Of a stretch of 64,000 nucleotides of DNA, positions 32,689 through 43,512 are shown piece after piece. Numbering within the stretch: position 1 is the stretch's first letter; every line of letters begins with the position of its first letter. A program made the translations under genes and the position numbers. Below the pieces are notes generated by a model. The model was not told where the DNA came from. It searched no databases and saw only the letters and a program-made list of their open reading frames with translations. The stretch is from Zygnema cylindricum (lineage: Eukaryota; Streptophyta; Zygnematophyceae; Zygnematales; Zygnemataceae): contig JBBHKE010003007.1 of NCBI GenBank assembly GCA_037447655.1, forward strand, positions 1 to 64,000. Reading direction: 5' to 3'.

Positions 32689-33474
32689 GTAAATTGGTAT
32701 TATGTTTTCCCTTCCTCTCCCCTCTCTCCTCTCCCCTCCTCCCTCTTCCCTTCTCCCCCCTCTTATCTTTCTCCTCCTACCATTTTCTCTATTTGGGTAG
32801 TTATAGTTCTTACATTTGCATTACCTTTGCGGTATAAACCTAGACTATTTTTTATTTTATTGTTTTCAAGTCTACCATAGTGTATATATATGTCCATATT
32901 GTGTAGTGATGTATATGGATAGAAATCAGAAACAATATATTTTTTGATTTCCGTATATCATAAAATGGATATGTTCAAATGGGGATTCCTATTGACTATG
33001 CCGATAATATCGATATCGCTATACTTAGACTGATATGTCTAAAAGTATTTTAGATGTACTAAATATAGGGAAATTTTCGAAATGTAAAAAATGTACTAAA
33101 TGTAAAAATGTATGGAATGTACGGAATGTACGAAATAAATGTCTATACTGTTGGTATTATTAGATTAGAAGTCATGGCAACAGAAATAGAGTGGAAGGTA
33201 GAAGGTAGCCTGAAAATATAAGTCTTTTAATTGATAAATAATAAGAAGACAAAACAGACTTTAAGTAGGAAAGGGAAAATACTCTGAGAGTGACCTCTCA
33301 GAGACTGAAGGAACTTTCCTAACCTGAAGGGTCACTTGACCCTTCACTCAAAAGTATCCGGTCAAGATTTATAAACAGATCTTTGACCGGATTCAATTTT
33401 GACAGTACTTGAAGTACGCAGGTAAAACAGATTTGACATGATACAAAAACAGATCTGATTGACAGACTGGCAGA
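32689..33474 (-). other. Probable 3' LTR of copia-B, not delimited
   Basis: Downstream of the copia-B polypurine tract on the minus strand, so it should contain its LTR, beginning TGTTAGATGTTCAAGC at 33573 or 33720. It carries a small inverted repeat GGGTCACTTGACCC near 33342. The leftward limit is not seen. Pyrimidine-rich DNA at 32700-32780 flanks the hydrolase exon. Confidence 0.4.
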
Positions 33475-33768
33475 CAGAATTACCGAAATCCTCAAATTCT
33501 AAATTCTGGTATTCTAAAATGCTACTAGTTGTCTGAATACAAAATACTTCTAGGAAAGCTTGAACATCTAACACTTTCTTTCTTGCTAGAAGTTAAGACC
33601 GGCCGAAGTTCGATGAAGTTCCAGAATTACCGAAATCCTCAAATTCTAGATTCTGGTATTCTAAAATGCTACTAGTTGTCTGAATACAAAATACTTCTAG
33701 GAAAGCTTGAACATCTAACACTTTCTTTCTTGCTAGAAGTTAAGACCGGCTGAAGTTCGATGAAGTTC
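33475..33768 (-). repeat. 147-bp tandem duplication of the copia-B pol end/LTR start
   Basis: Units 33475-33621 and 33622-33768 are nearly identical (a few substitutions). Each contains the polypurine tract AAGAAAGAAAG and the LTR start TGTTAGATG, so the element has two tract-LTR junctions in tandem. Confidence 0.9.
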
Positions 33769-34316
33769 GAACTGAGGTCGATGAAGGCCCTTGGTGAGAA
33801 AATGTGCCAATTGGAGTGAAGTCTGGCAGTATTGGAAGGTGAGAGTGCCAGCTGCAATGGCCTCCCTTGTAAATTGGTTCTGTATGTCGCTATGTTTTGT
33901 TCGTTGGTGGTGCCTTGGATTGCTCATAAGAGCAAGGGCTCCTTGAGAGTCACAAAAAATTGTAGTTGGAGAAGATGGAGGAAACTGAAGATTGGAGAGG
34001 AGGGTTTGAAGCCATATGGCTTCTTTGGCAGCATGAGTCGATGCCATGTACTCCGCCTCTGTGGAAGACAGAGCGACTCTCGGCTGCTTCTTGGATGCCT
34101 AAGAGACAAGAGCTCCTCCGAGAGAGAAGCATACGCCGGAGGTGGAATGGCGAGTGTCCAGATCTTCTCCCCAGTCTGCATCACAAAAGCCAACAAAGAC
34201 TGCAGAGGATGCGCCAGAGAAGGTGAGTCGGAGAGTACTTTTGCCTTTGAGGTAGCGGAGTACGCGCTTTGTGAAACTTTGAGACCTCCATTGGCCCTCA
34301 GAGTAAGCAAATCCAA
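33733..34316 (-). pseudogene. copia-B RNase H part
   Basis: Ty1/copia RNase H on the minus strand: RVLRYLKGKSTLRL, CDADWGEDLDTRHSTSG, TEAEYMASTHAAKEAIWL, IFCDSQGALAL, HHQRTKHSDI and the terminal FLTKGLHRPQFELHRTSAG. One in-frame stop follows GALVS and there are frame changes. Separated from its reverse transcriptase part (35740-36467) by an LTR-C insertion. Confidence 0.85.
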
Positions 34317-34319
34317 AGA

Positions 34320-35730
34320 AGCTAATCTAGATAGTGCCGACTCCTAACTTGATATAAACCCAAATGACTGACCCCTTGACAATCAGAACTCAAATATAGA
34401 TTCATTCCTGTGAAATAAGACTTTCTGTGTGGTCAGTTCCACCACAGAATGCAAAGTTAGAATATGAGATTTGGACACATTCACCCACTTTGACTTTCCC
34501 TTAGAAATACCGCCACCCAGGCAGACAAAAAATCTGACCAACTACACCTTTGTGTAGCCTGGACTCCCTTGAGTCCGCAGCAAAAAGAATCACTAAAAAT
34601 GGTCAAGTTAATTGATAGTTATGGCTGCCCAAAGTTAGCCATTTATACAAGATGCTCTCTGGGAGAGGCGACTACCTACTTAAAATATTCTAAGTCCTAT
34701 TCTCACTCTAAGACCTTATCTACAGACGTTCCGCACGAATCACTTCACTGTACCGTACAGATAAGTACAGGAGCCGGTGTACTTTCTGTACGACAATCGT
34801 ACGATATGGCTAAAATGTCAACACATGTCATATATCTATTTGTTCCCGTAATCTCCGGTGTCGCCGCAATCCAATGTTGACGTGCCATGTGTCATCCTAT
34901 GTGGCGATGACCGTAAACAGCCAAAAGTACATACCCCGCGATCGCGGCGCCTATCGTGGTCGTCCGATCAAATCCGGCTACATTTCAAGCGGTTGAAAAT
35001 AGACGCGCGGTATTTGTTTCGCGGTCAAACCAAATGCACGATATCCGTTTCAATAAATAAATGTGTACTCCGTACTATCCATAACTGTAACTATGTCAAT
35101 ACGTATATATTTCCAGTTAAATGAACTAGTCTACGTGTAACTATTTAAATAATTATCAAACCCCATATGTCGTAATACTAGCTCTAGTCTAAATGGATAA
35201 AGTCACAGGCTAACTGCAGATTGACGGACGGTAGGTTCCAGGATCAATTCCTGAGTCCGACAAGTACCTTTTGGTAAGTCTTACTAATTTACCCCTTGTC
35301 TTCTCTAGAGAGGTTAGGCTGTCATGGCTCTAGCTCCCTATCTAGCCTTTAGTGACTAGAACAAGTGTGGGGGCTTGGAGAGGGGAGTTAGAGGCAGACT
35401 GCCTCTGCCTTTTTCTATCTTATTCAAACCTAGAAATTACACAAATATCAACACTGCGTGTAATAGGTCCTAAAAGTAGGGTTAGAGAGAAACCAATCGC
35501 GTCACTAATCAAGCCGGCCAACCGGCCGAAAGTGATCAGATACATAAGTGATCATAGTCTATATAGGTCAAGTATATCTCCATGGACAGGACCGCGGTAG
35601 TTGGTAGAGCCTTTATTAGCGTCCTGGAGTAGAGACTGCGCTAGTCATGGAAACCCGTCAAAATTCAAGAATGAATTTTCAGAGAGGTGGCTCTGGGCAG
35701 CCCTATCACGACTCTTAGAATGCAAAGCAA
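34320..35730. mobile_element. LTR-C copy inserted in copia-B (probable solo LTR)
   Basis: Homologous along its length with 54691-55900: GATATAAACCCAAATGA, CAGTTCCACCACAGAATG, CACTTTGACTTTCCC, CTACACCTTTGTGTA and GCAGCAAAAAGAATCACT in the same order, then a CTCCGGTGTC block, a tRNA-like part, and a block with ACACAAATATCAACACTG. It splits copia-B between the RT and RNase H. The exact ends and target duplication could not be fixed. Confidence 0.65.
35187..35262 (+). tRNA. Degenerate tRNA-like sequence in LTR-C
   Basis: AAATGGATAAAG (A-box-like), then a B-box-like AGGATCAATTCCTG and an end GTCCGACA that pairs partly with GTCTAAA. It aligns in place with the better preserved copy at 55508-55581. 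Too decayed to be functional. Confidence 0.3.
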
Positions 35731-35739
35731 ATTCTAACT

Positions 35740-36467
35740 CCCCAAAATCCGTGTAGAAAATGAGTTGAGCATTTGCTTCAACCCAGGTAGTGAGGGAAGG
35801 TAGAAAAAGTAGATCATCAACATAGATCGTAATGATGATAAAGTCTCATTTACCTCGGATGATATGTCAAATCTGTGACTGATTCGAGGAATCGAGCAAA
35901 GTCGGCTCCATTACCCACAGGCTGCTTTAGGCCATATAGAGACTTGCGAGGCGGCAGACGAGTTCTGCGGTTCCAAAATGTATCTTCCCTCAGAATGAAG
36001 ATTCCTTGGAGGTCCCGTGGTTCCGAATGAAGATTTCTTTGCGTCCCAGAAAAGGTTGTCTGGACATCCATCTGATGGACGTGCCATTCATTGGAGGCGG
36101 CAAGGGATGCGGATAGAGGCAAATTTTGCGACGGGAGCATATGTCTCGGCTAAATGTAGGCCCTCTTCTTGCTAAAAAATCCCTTTGCGATAAAGCGAGC
36201 TTTGAAGCAATCAAAGGAGCCATCTGCCTTTATTTTAATGTGAATTACCCACTTTGATCCTATGGCTCTGCGGCCTGGGGGGAGAGTAGTATGTTTCCAT
36301 GTGCCAATTTGTTTTAAAGAGGAAATTTCGGCATCTGAGGCGGCCTTCCAGGCTGCGGCATTGGGACCAGCCATGGCGACCGAGAAGGATAGAGAAATGT
36401 CAGAGGTGGCAATGTGGGCAATGTTTTTCTGAGACAATTGCTCGCACTGAAGATCAAGAAGATGCAA
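35740..36467 (-). pseudogene. copia-B reverse transcriptase part
   Basis: Minus-strand Ty1/copia RT: WKAASDAEISSLKQIGTW, AIGSKWVIHIKIKADGS, KARFIAKGF, WHVHQMDVQTTF, KSLYGLKQP and, after frame changes, the catalytic box IYVDDLLFL near 35810-35835. The upstream (gag to integrase) part is absent: the copia-A2 LTR replaces it at about 36468. Confidence 0.85.
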
Positions 36468-37244
36468 CAGTAGTCATTGTAGAACAAATCAAGAGAGGAA
36501 GCTTCCACAAAGACCAATGGTTGAACAACAACTTTGACAAACTATATCTTTCAGTATAGGTAACCAATGGTCTTGCAAATTTACCACAGTGTAGGTAACT
36601 TACAACGAAACACACACACGAAATTTCATTCAATTCTGCTCCCAGATATCTGAGATATGCAGAAATAACATTACAAAAAACTGAGTGTACAGTTTTCACA
36701 TCATTTGTTCCTAATGAATCAAATTCACTTAGTCCTACTTCTTTACACCGAAACTATACTAAGCTGTACGGAGGCATTCCAGCCGTACATCTAACATTCT
36801 AACACAACAAATACTCTGAGTATACCTGTGTACTAAAGGTATGTCATAAACCACATTCTCAACACTAAACAACTAATTCACTACAAACAAAATTATGTTC
36901 TACCAAATATTTACACCGAAGTTCAGACAACGTAAAGTGATAGAGATCTAGTCACGCCTCGTCAGTATTTGTTGGCAACGGCTGTCAGCCGTCCGATTAG
37001 AGGATTTGGCACCATAGAACTGACTTCACGAATTTCCGTACGTCCACGGAGGACATACTCACGGATTTCTCTCAAGTGACGACGCGTGTCCAAGTGTAAA
37101 TGAACCGTGAACTCCCAACTTCACTATCACACTAATTTTGGTAAGTATTGAACCGAACTCAACCAAAAATAACTTAAGTCCTGAACAACTCTCTCTCCCT
37201 CACAGTTGAGGCATAGAGAGGACTAAAACTTTTTAAAAACAACA
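36468..37244 (-). repeat. 3' LTR of copia-A2
   Basis: On the minus strand it begins TGTTGTTTTTAAAAAG at 37244, directly after the purine tract CTTTAGGGTAG. It contains TACGGCTGGAATGCCTCCGTAC, nearly the same block as in the TR-GAG LTRs (TACGGCTGGTATGCCTCC). The far end is near 36440-36468, where copia-B coding sequence resumes. Confidence 0.7.
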
Positions 37245-37267
37245 CTACCCTAAAGTTTTAGACTCTG

Positions 37268-38071
37268 CTAGTCACTCAGTCCACATGCCTCTCTACATAA
37301 CTTCAATTTGGGAGCAGCTAAGGGTTTCGTCATCATATCAGCCACCATTTGCTCATCCGGTAAATAACTCAACCTCAGTACTTTTCCCATCACCTTTTCT
37401 CTTACAAAATGTAGCTTGATATCTATGTGCTTACTCTTAAAGTGATGACTGAGATTAGATGCAATAGCGATTGCTGCTTGATTGTCACACCACAGTTTCT
37501 GTGGTCCATATTGCATAAAAAAAAACTCTTGGAGAAGAGACTTTAACCTAAGTAACTCCATAACTCCCGAGCTGGCAGCTATGTACTCAGCCTCCATGGT
37601 AAACTGTGCTGTTACCTTCGGAAGTTTGTTGCCCCAGCAGCAAGTTCGACTTCCGATCTTCAAAATGTATCTGGTGGTGGAGCGTCGGTTGGGCATATAT
37701 CCATAGTTCGCATCGCTCCATGTATGAATTTTGACTTCCTCTCCACGAAGGGAGAGTCTAAGATTTCGAGTTCCTGCAAGATAACGAAGAACTCTCATTG
37801 CTGCCTCATAGTCCGACTTCCTTGGATTTTGCAAGTTTCGGCTCAAGGCTCCAACCACTGCTGCGATGTCGAGACGAGTACAGTTCATGAAATAAATGAG
37901 GCTTCCGACAATCTGCCTGTAAGGAATGGAGGACATAGAATCTGCCTCCCTTGAATCCAAAAAATCATCAATCAAAACACCACTATCAGTTTCTGTACCC
38001 TCCAATTTCTGCCTGAATTCCGTAGGAGTGGCACTCCCCTTTGCTTCTGACATGCCAAACTTTTCTAACAT
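37268..38071 (-). pseudogene. copia-A2 connection and RNase H domain
   Basis: A 267-residue open segment: GMSEAKGSATPTEFRQK, IPYRQIVGSLIYFMNCTRLD, then RNase H with WSDANYGYMPNRRSTTRYI, FTMEAEYIAASSGVMELL, LWCDNQAAIAIASNLSHHFK, HIDIKLHFVREKVM and the end ADMMTKPLAAPKLKLCREAC. Intact through its length; it is separated from the RT by a single in-frame TAG near 38150. Confidence 0.9.
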
Positions 38072-38146
38072 GTTCTTGATTGCTTCCTTTTGAGTTAAAT
38101 AAATAATTTTATGTTTCGTGTCTCTTTCTACTTGAACTCCTAGAAT

Positions 38147-39192
38147 CTACTTAGCCTCACCCAAGTCTTTCATTTCAAACCGGGAATTCAAAGCTGGTTT
38201 TATTTTATTAATCTCATTAATGGGTTTGCTAATCAGTAGCAAATCATCTAGATAAACTGCCACATAAATCACTCCATCATCACCTTGCATTACATAGACT
38301 GAGTGATCTGAATTGATCCTAGTAAAGCCAAGATGTGTTAAAAACTCATCTAATTTCAGGTTCCATTGTCTCGGTGCCTGTTTCAGACCATACATGGACT
38401 TCAACAGTTTACAGACTAGATTTTCTTTCCCTTTATTTGCATACATCTCTGGTTGCTTCATACAAATTACATCCTCCAAAGCACCATGCAAGAAAGCCGT
38501 CTTAACATCCATCTGATGCAATTCCATATCCTCTATTGCAGCAAGAGATAACAAAACTCTAACGGTAGGAAAGCGAACCACAGGAGAGAAGGTCTCTTCA
38601 TAATTAATTCTCTCCTTTGGCTAAATTCCTTAGCCACCAGTCTAGCTTTATATCTTTCAATTCTATTATCAGGATTCAATTTTAATTTGAAGACCCACTT
38701 ACAACCGATAGCTTTCTGGTTCGGTGGGAGCTCCACAAGTTCCCAAGTTTGGGCTTCTATAATTGACTTTATCTCTTCATTTGCAACCGAGATCGAATGA
38801 TCCTTTTCAAGAACGGAAAAAACTTCATGAATAGTAAGCAGCTCCCTTGTACTTGCAGAAAAAGCACTCTCCACTCGGTCGCCTCGAAGGCGGCTGCTTT
38901 GCCTTCTTCCCCTTGGAAAATCTGACGCGGGAACTGTTGGTTCCCTAGTTTGCCGCACAGGGCGTGTGTTGGGAAGAGCATCAACAGAAGGAGCAGCTCC
39001 TGAAGGAGTATTAGACGGCCCAAAGGCATTTGGGAGAGAGCTAGAAGAAGTAGAAGAGGATGGAGTAAAAGGTACCTGCTCAAGAATTATATACTCTTGT
39101 ATTTTCTCATTCCTTTCGGCTGCATCTATGCTAAAAACGTCAACAGATTGACTTTCTTCTTTAATTGAATATTCCTGGCTGTTTGAAGGCAT
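38147..39192 (-). pseudogene. copia-A2 reverse transcriptase
   Basis: N-terminal linker rich in Ser/Pro, then AQTWELVELPPNQKAIGCKW, KARLVAKEF, a frameshift near 38600, HQMDVKTAFLHGALEDVI, KSMYGLKQAPRQWNLKLDEF and the catalytic box VYLDDLLLI, a YLDD variant of the usual YVDD. Ends EAK followed by TAG where a Tyr is expected. Confidence 0.9.
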
Positions 39193-39241
39193 CCTCTCTG
39201 AGGATTATACACCTATAACCTGCAGATTTATCATCATAGCC

Positions 39242-39985
39242 TTAAAAGACACCAGGTATAGAGTTTGGACTAAGCTTCCAATTAGGAAGATTATCCAAGA
39301 TAAAACAATTGCTACCAAAAACTCTAAAATGACTCACATTTGGCTTTCTGCCTGTCCACACTTCATAAGGTGTCTTACCCCTAACAGCTCGGGTTTCCAC
39401 TCTATTTCTGATGTAGGAAGCATAATGAAAAGCTTCCCCCCAAAGCTTTGGATCCACACCTTTATCCGCCATCATAGATCGAGCACATTCAGTCAAAGTC
39501 CGATTAAGTCTCTCGGCAACACCATTTTGTTCCGGTGTGTACGGAGCAGTAAATTCACAAGAGATGCCATTTTCTTTCAAAAAATCAGCAAAGGCATGAG
39601 ACACATACTCTCCACCATTATCCGTCCGCAAAGCAAGAATAGATTTGTCGTGAAGTTTCTCCGCCCAGATTTTGTAGTGCTTAAAGTGAGTGAAGACTTC
39701 TCTCTTCTCCTTCATGAAGTATATGCGACTATACCGTGAGTAATCGTTTGTAAAGGTGACAAAGAAACGGTTGCCACCAGGATAGGGAACTTTGGAAGGG
39801 CCGAAAACATCAGAGTGAATAATACCAAGAACATATGTGGCTCGGTGATCAGAAACTTGTGATAGGGGAAGCTTGTGAAGCTTTTCGAGAGCAGAACCAT
39901 CACACACATGAGACTCTTGTTGACCAAGCTTGATTCCCTCTATCATATCATGCTTTATCATCTTAGTAAGTCTCACATGATGCAC
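39242..39985 (-). pseudogene. copia-A2 integrase
   Basis: Integrase core with the D-D-E triad in IIHSDVFGP, ALRTDNGGEYVSHAF and NGVAERLNRTLTE, plus YTPEQNGV and the C-terminal GKTPYEVWTGRKPNVSHFRVFG (GKGYTPYE-like) motif. A continuous frame of 247 residues. Confidence 0.92.
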
Positions 39986-39994
39986 ATGACCAAG

Positions 39995-40453
39995 CTATTT
40001 ATGCCACAAAACATTATCACATAAAACACTGGAGTACGCAAAATCAATTTTATTAGCCAGGTCCATGCGGTACAAAAAGTTTGGGCCTCTAGTTCCTACT
40101 AGAGTTACTCTTCCATTCTTGCTCACTATTTTCTTGCCAATTTTATGGAGAACCTCAAAGCCTTTGATTTCAGCTACAGGCGTAAAAAACATATTTTTCT
40201 TCAACTTTGGAACATACAAGACATCATACAAAGTTCTCTTAACAACCTTTCTATCTATCACACAATCCAGATCTATGTTTCCTTTGGCATTTGATTCAAC
40301 GGGATAGCCACAAGCATAAAAGATTTGACGTAAAGGAATAAAATACATCTCCTTGAACCAAGACTTCTTCCAGCACATGTGTGAAGAGCTACCGGAATCC
40401 ATTATCCATCCGTCATGGCGAGTTGGCGAGAGCAAAGAACTCTTTGTTATCAA
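39995..40453 (-). pseudogene. copia-A2 protease and pre-integrase region
   Basis: Aspartic protease active site WIMDSGSSSHMCWKKSWF, followed by LYDVLYVPKLKKNMF and GPNFLYRMDLANK, the usual copia protease to gag-pre-integrase spacing. Confidence 0.88.
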
Positions 40454-40589
40454 TTTTTGGAAAACTGATCACATCAGGTGTCGTTTTCTCGTTCTTTTTC
40501 TTCTCCAATTCCATATCCTCCGCTGAAAATGCAAAAATTTTATTCGGAGGTTTTTGGGAAATGGGAGGTCCGCGGTGTCTCCATCCAAT

Positions 40590-40830
40590 CTAAAAGGTAT
40601 CTGTTTCAAGAGCTTTTATATGCAAAGGACAAGCTCTAAAGGAGTGACCATCAGTATAGCAATAAACACATTTATCAAACTGAGGATTAAACTGATTTCC
40701 TTGATATCTACTTTCCCCATGAAACTAAGCCCTAAATGCTACAGCTCGTTTTCCAAATCCTAAAACTGTCTGCGTAGCCTCTTATGCTAAGATAAACTCT
40801 ATAGTTGTTTGCAAATTCCAAAGAGGTTTA
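40590..40830 (-). pseudogene. copia-A2 gag C-terminal zinc knuckle (truncated gag)
   Basis: On the minus strand, FDKCVYCYTDGHSFRACPLH carries a CX2CX4HX4C knuckle. The rest of gag would lie to the right but stops at the TR-GAG LTR edge (40831). Confidence 0.75.
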
Positions 40831-41816
40831 TGTTGTTTTGAAAAGTCAGTTTCGTGCGTACTAGACAGTTTGTCCGTAACTACTAATTGGATTTAATATG
40901 GAGGTTTGAATAGATTCACGGATTGGGGGAGCGAACGGATTGATATAATTAAAGTGACGTAGAAGACTCATTGAGTGGTGTGAACAAGCTGTGACAAATG
41001 GACGGCGGATCGCGAAGCGATCCGATGTAAAATAAACGGAATAGGCGCCGCCGGTACGGCGGAGCTGCGACGCAGTTAAGTCAACGTAGCTGCGGCTATT
41101 TGTATGATCCGTACGGACAAGCGCAACCAGCGCAGCCAGCGCAGCTAGCGCAGCTGCGGATAATATGACTAGGATAGATCTCGAGTAATAGTGATTGTAC
41201 GGTAGTGGTAGCTTAGTAGTTGCTTAGTGGTAGCTTGGTTTCTGACATACGAAGAGTACGCTGTAAATATTCTGTACAACAGAGGTTTGTCTTTTTTACT
41301 AGTTAGGTTATTAGAGTAGATATAGTACGGCTGGTATGCCTCCGTACTCTGAGTATAACTTGCAGGACTTAGATTATTTTATGTATCGCAGTCAAGTTAA
41401 TCAAAGTAATGGCAGACTGTTTTCTGCATCTTTGTCCTGTTGGTGTGATCACTCTGATTGGTGCTTTCATGTGAAACTTTGTGGAGTTATTATATGATAT
41501 AGAATCTATATGTGTGTAAAGTTTCATGGTATTCCAGTATCTCTGTAAGATTCTGTGAACAATCAAAGTGGCTAGTTTGTGAAGCTGTCAGCTACTTTTG
41601 GGAAACTCTATAGCCTATATCTTCTAGATGCCTTGGTGGATTCGGCTGTAACTTTGGGATTTTATAGTGTATATGGTATACTGCATATTGGTGTAGTTTG
41701 AGACCATTTTTTTTTTAGTGTGGAGTAATCTGTGCTGTCTGAAACACAGCTGTTTTTGAGGTAGTCTGTGGGTGTTTTCGTGAGTAATCCATGGCTGAAA
41801 TAGGCTATGGACAACA
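40831..41816 (+). repeat. TR-GAG 5' LTR
   Basis: 986 bp. Contains a perfect 8-bp-stem hairpin CGGATCGC-GAA-GCGATCCG (41006-41024), a CCGCC/GGCGG inverted repeat, four 9-bp GCGCARCYR units (about 41118-41155), and the gag start codon at 41791, 26 bases before the LTR end. Confidence 0.92.
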
Positions 41817-43512
41817 GGTTATGGGCCCACACCCATGGCTACCTATATTTGATGGATTAAAATATCACTACTGGAAGTGTGCGCTTGAGAGCTACTTCGA
41901 GATGATGGAGCTAATGGATGTGGTGGACGGTACCTTGGCCGAAACATCAAATGACTGGAAAAGGAAAAATCATGAGTGTCTAAGGGTTATCAAGAACTCC
42001 TTGACTGGGGATTTGGTAATGTCATACCTAAGTTTTAAAAGGGCAACTGAATTATGGAAGAGCTTAGAATGTATGTATGCAAAGACGTCTTTATATCATT
42101 GGCTCAGTAGTGTTACCAAAATAGTTGAACACAAGTATGTAGGAGGTAGTATGGAGAAACACTGTATTGACTTGCAAGTACTATTTGCAGAAAATGATTT
42201 GGCAGGGGGAAACTTTACAGATGCTCAACAAGCTATCTTGTTAATGAGAAGTCTACCTAAAGAATATAAGAGTGCACTAGATCGATTGACTTTAATTGAT
42301 AAAAATGATTGGAGTATAACTGTAGCTAGACGAGTTATTCTAGATGAAGAGGCTAATAGAAAGGTTTTATCAGGTGAAAGGAATATGAAAGAATCTAAGT
42401 CTCAGTTTCAGAAATTTAAAGGTAATAGTGAGTTCGGAGATCGGCCAAAGAATTGTTTTTACTGTAATGATTTAGGACATACCTTCAGGGTATGTCCATC
42501 GTATAAAAGTGCATGTGTTACAGGGAATTTCAGAGATGGATGGGACAACACCAAAGTTCGAACCCCAACGAGAAAGGAATCAAGTGCTTTCGTGAGTGAG
42601 AGACAAGACTCGACAAATGACAAAAGGCATACACCATGTGTTGACGAATTTATGTATTTACCGACCTTCTGTGGTGTTTGGAATAGAGTAAAGGAGGAGG
42701 TGACAGAAAAGGATTTAATGTCTGTCCCTTTTCCCGACGACAGATTGGTGAGTAACAAAGAGTTACAGGAGGAAGAGTTGTTTGAAGTAAGAGAAATTAG
42801 AGGAAGTGAAGGTCACTTGGAAGTGGAAGCCGAAAAATACTTAAACATAAAGACTAATAAACTAAACCCAATTTTTCTAGAAGGACCGGGCGAAGATATG
42901 AAGAAAACTGGAATTAGGAATGAGGTGTATAATGTGGAAACTGGTGGAAGGAGTTATGTCACCGAAGATAGTGTGGTGAAGGACGAAAGAGAGAAGGACA
43001 CGATTTCTGTGACCTTATCAAGTGAAAAATCTGTGAGTGAAAATTGCTTACAAGAAAGTTTGTTAACTAAAGCAAGAGGAGTTGAAGGAGGAGATGGACA
43101 CTTAGAAGCAGAAACTAGAAGTAAGGTGGCCGTGAAAATTGGTGAACTAGGAGAAAAACAAAGAAAAACTGTTCAAAAAATTGGAGTGAGAAAAGAAGTT
43201 TGTGGGATTGAAAATTGTAATAGAAATGCAAAAGTTAAAAGAGTGCAGCTGAAAAGAAGAAGAATCAAAATTAAAATTTCTCAAATGAATGAAGTTGATG
43301 GAAGTAGCAAATCTATGGAGAAAAACATAAAGGTGAAACAGAAAACTAGTATTTGTGACTTTAAACGAGTAGAAAATTGTGATAGAAATGTAAACTTTCA
43401 AACAAGACAAAAGATCATGAAGAAAACAAAAAGAAGATGTAATATTCAAAGGATCAAGGGTAGAAGAAAACATGCTCAAAAAGTGATCAAGAAAAGAGAG
43501 CGGGAGAAATGA
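41791..43512 (+). CDS. TR-GAG gag protein, 573 residues
   Basis: Copia-type Gag, starting inside the LTR (MAEIGYGQQVMGPHPWLPIF). The gag domain runs about residues 17-190: FDGLKYHYWKCALESYFEMM, CLRVIKNSLTGDLVMSYL and LLMRSLPKEYKSALDRLT. A CX2CX4HX4C zinc knuckle, CFYCNDLGHTFRVC, lies near residue 221. The remaining roughly 340 residues are a Lys/Glu-rich extension with repeated blocks (RKEVCGIENCNRNAKV versus KRVENCDRNVNFQT) and a strongly basic end. There is no protease or polymerase sequence. The frame is open throughout, unlike most elements here, so this copy may still make protein. Codons 10-14 overlap the primer-binding site. Confidence 0.9.
   Translation: MAEIGYGQQVMGPHPWLPIFDGLKYHYWKCALESYFEMMELMDVVDGTLAETSNDWKRKNHECLRVIKNSLTGDLVMSYLSFKRATELWKSLECMYAKTSLYHWLSSVTKIVEHKYVGGSMEKHCIDLQVLFAENDLAGGNFTDAQQAILLMRSLPKEYKSALDRLTLIDKNDWSITVARRVILDEEANRKVLSGERNMKESKSQFQKFKGNSEFGDRPKNCFYCNDLGHTFRVCPSYKSACVTGNFRDGWDNTKVRTPTRKESSAFVSERQDSTNDKRHTPCVDEFMYLPTFCGVWNRVKEEVTEKDLMSVPFPDDRLVSNKELQEEELFEVREIRGSEGHLEVEAEKYLNIKTNKLNPIFLEGPGEDMKKTGIRNEVYNVETGGRSYVTEDSVVKDEREKDTISVTLSSEKSVSENCLQESLLTKARGVEGGDGHLEAETRSKVAVKIGELGEKQRKTVQKIGVRKEVCGIENCNRNAKVKRVQLKRRRIKIKISQMNEVDGSSKSMEKNIKVKQKTSICDFKRVENCDRNVNFQTRQKIMKKTKRRCNIQRIKGRRKHAQKVIKKREREK
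41817..41830 (+). other. Primer-binding site complementary to the tRNA-Met anticodon arm
   Basis: GGTTATGGGCCCAC follows the LTR directly and is complementary to the anticodon arm of initiator tRNA-Met rather than to its 3' end, as in Drosophila copia. It lies within the gag frame, read as Q-V-M-G-P. Confidence 0.75.

Larger units (their letters stand above)
37268..40830 (-). mobile_element. copia-A2, Ty1/copia element with near-complete pol
   Basis: Order on the minus strand is gag zinc knuckle, protease, integrase, RT, RNase H, then 3' LTR: the Ty1/copia order. The gag 5' part and 5' LTR are missing; the TR-GAG LTR begins directly at 40831. Few inactivating changes: about one frameshift near 38600 and one in-frame stop near 38150. 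Likely the autonomous relative of the adjacent TR-GAG because of LTR similarity. Confidence 0.9.

Noticed and set aside
40981-41165. Bacterial contamination, because of REP-like GC hairpins
   Set aside because: The same block occurs in both LTRs of an intact plant-type retroelement.
43147-43479. Minus-strand open frame inside the TR-GAG gag
   Set aside because: Shadow of a Lys/Glu-rich coding region on the other strand; no domain.
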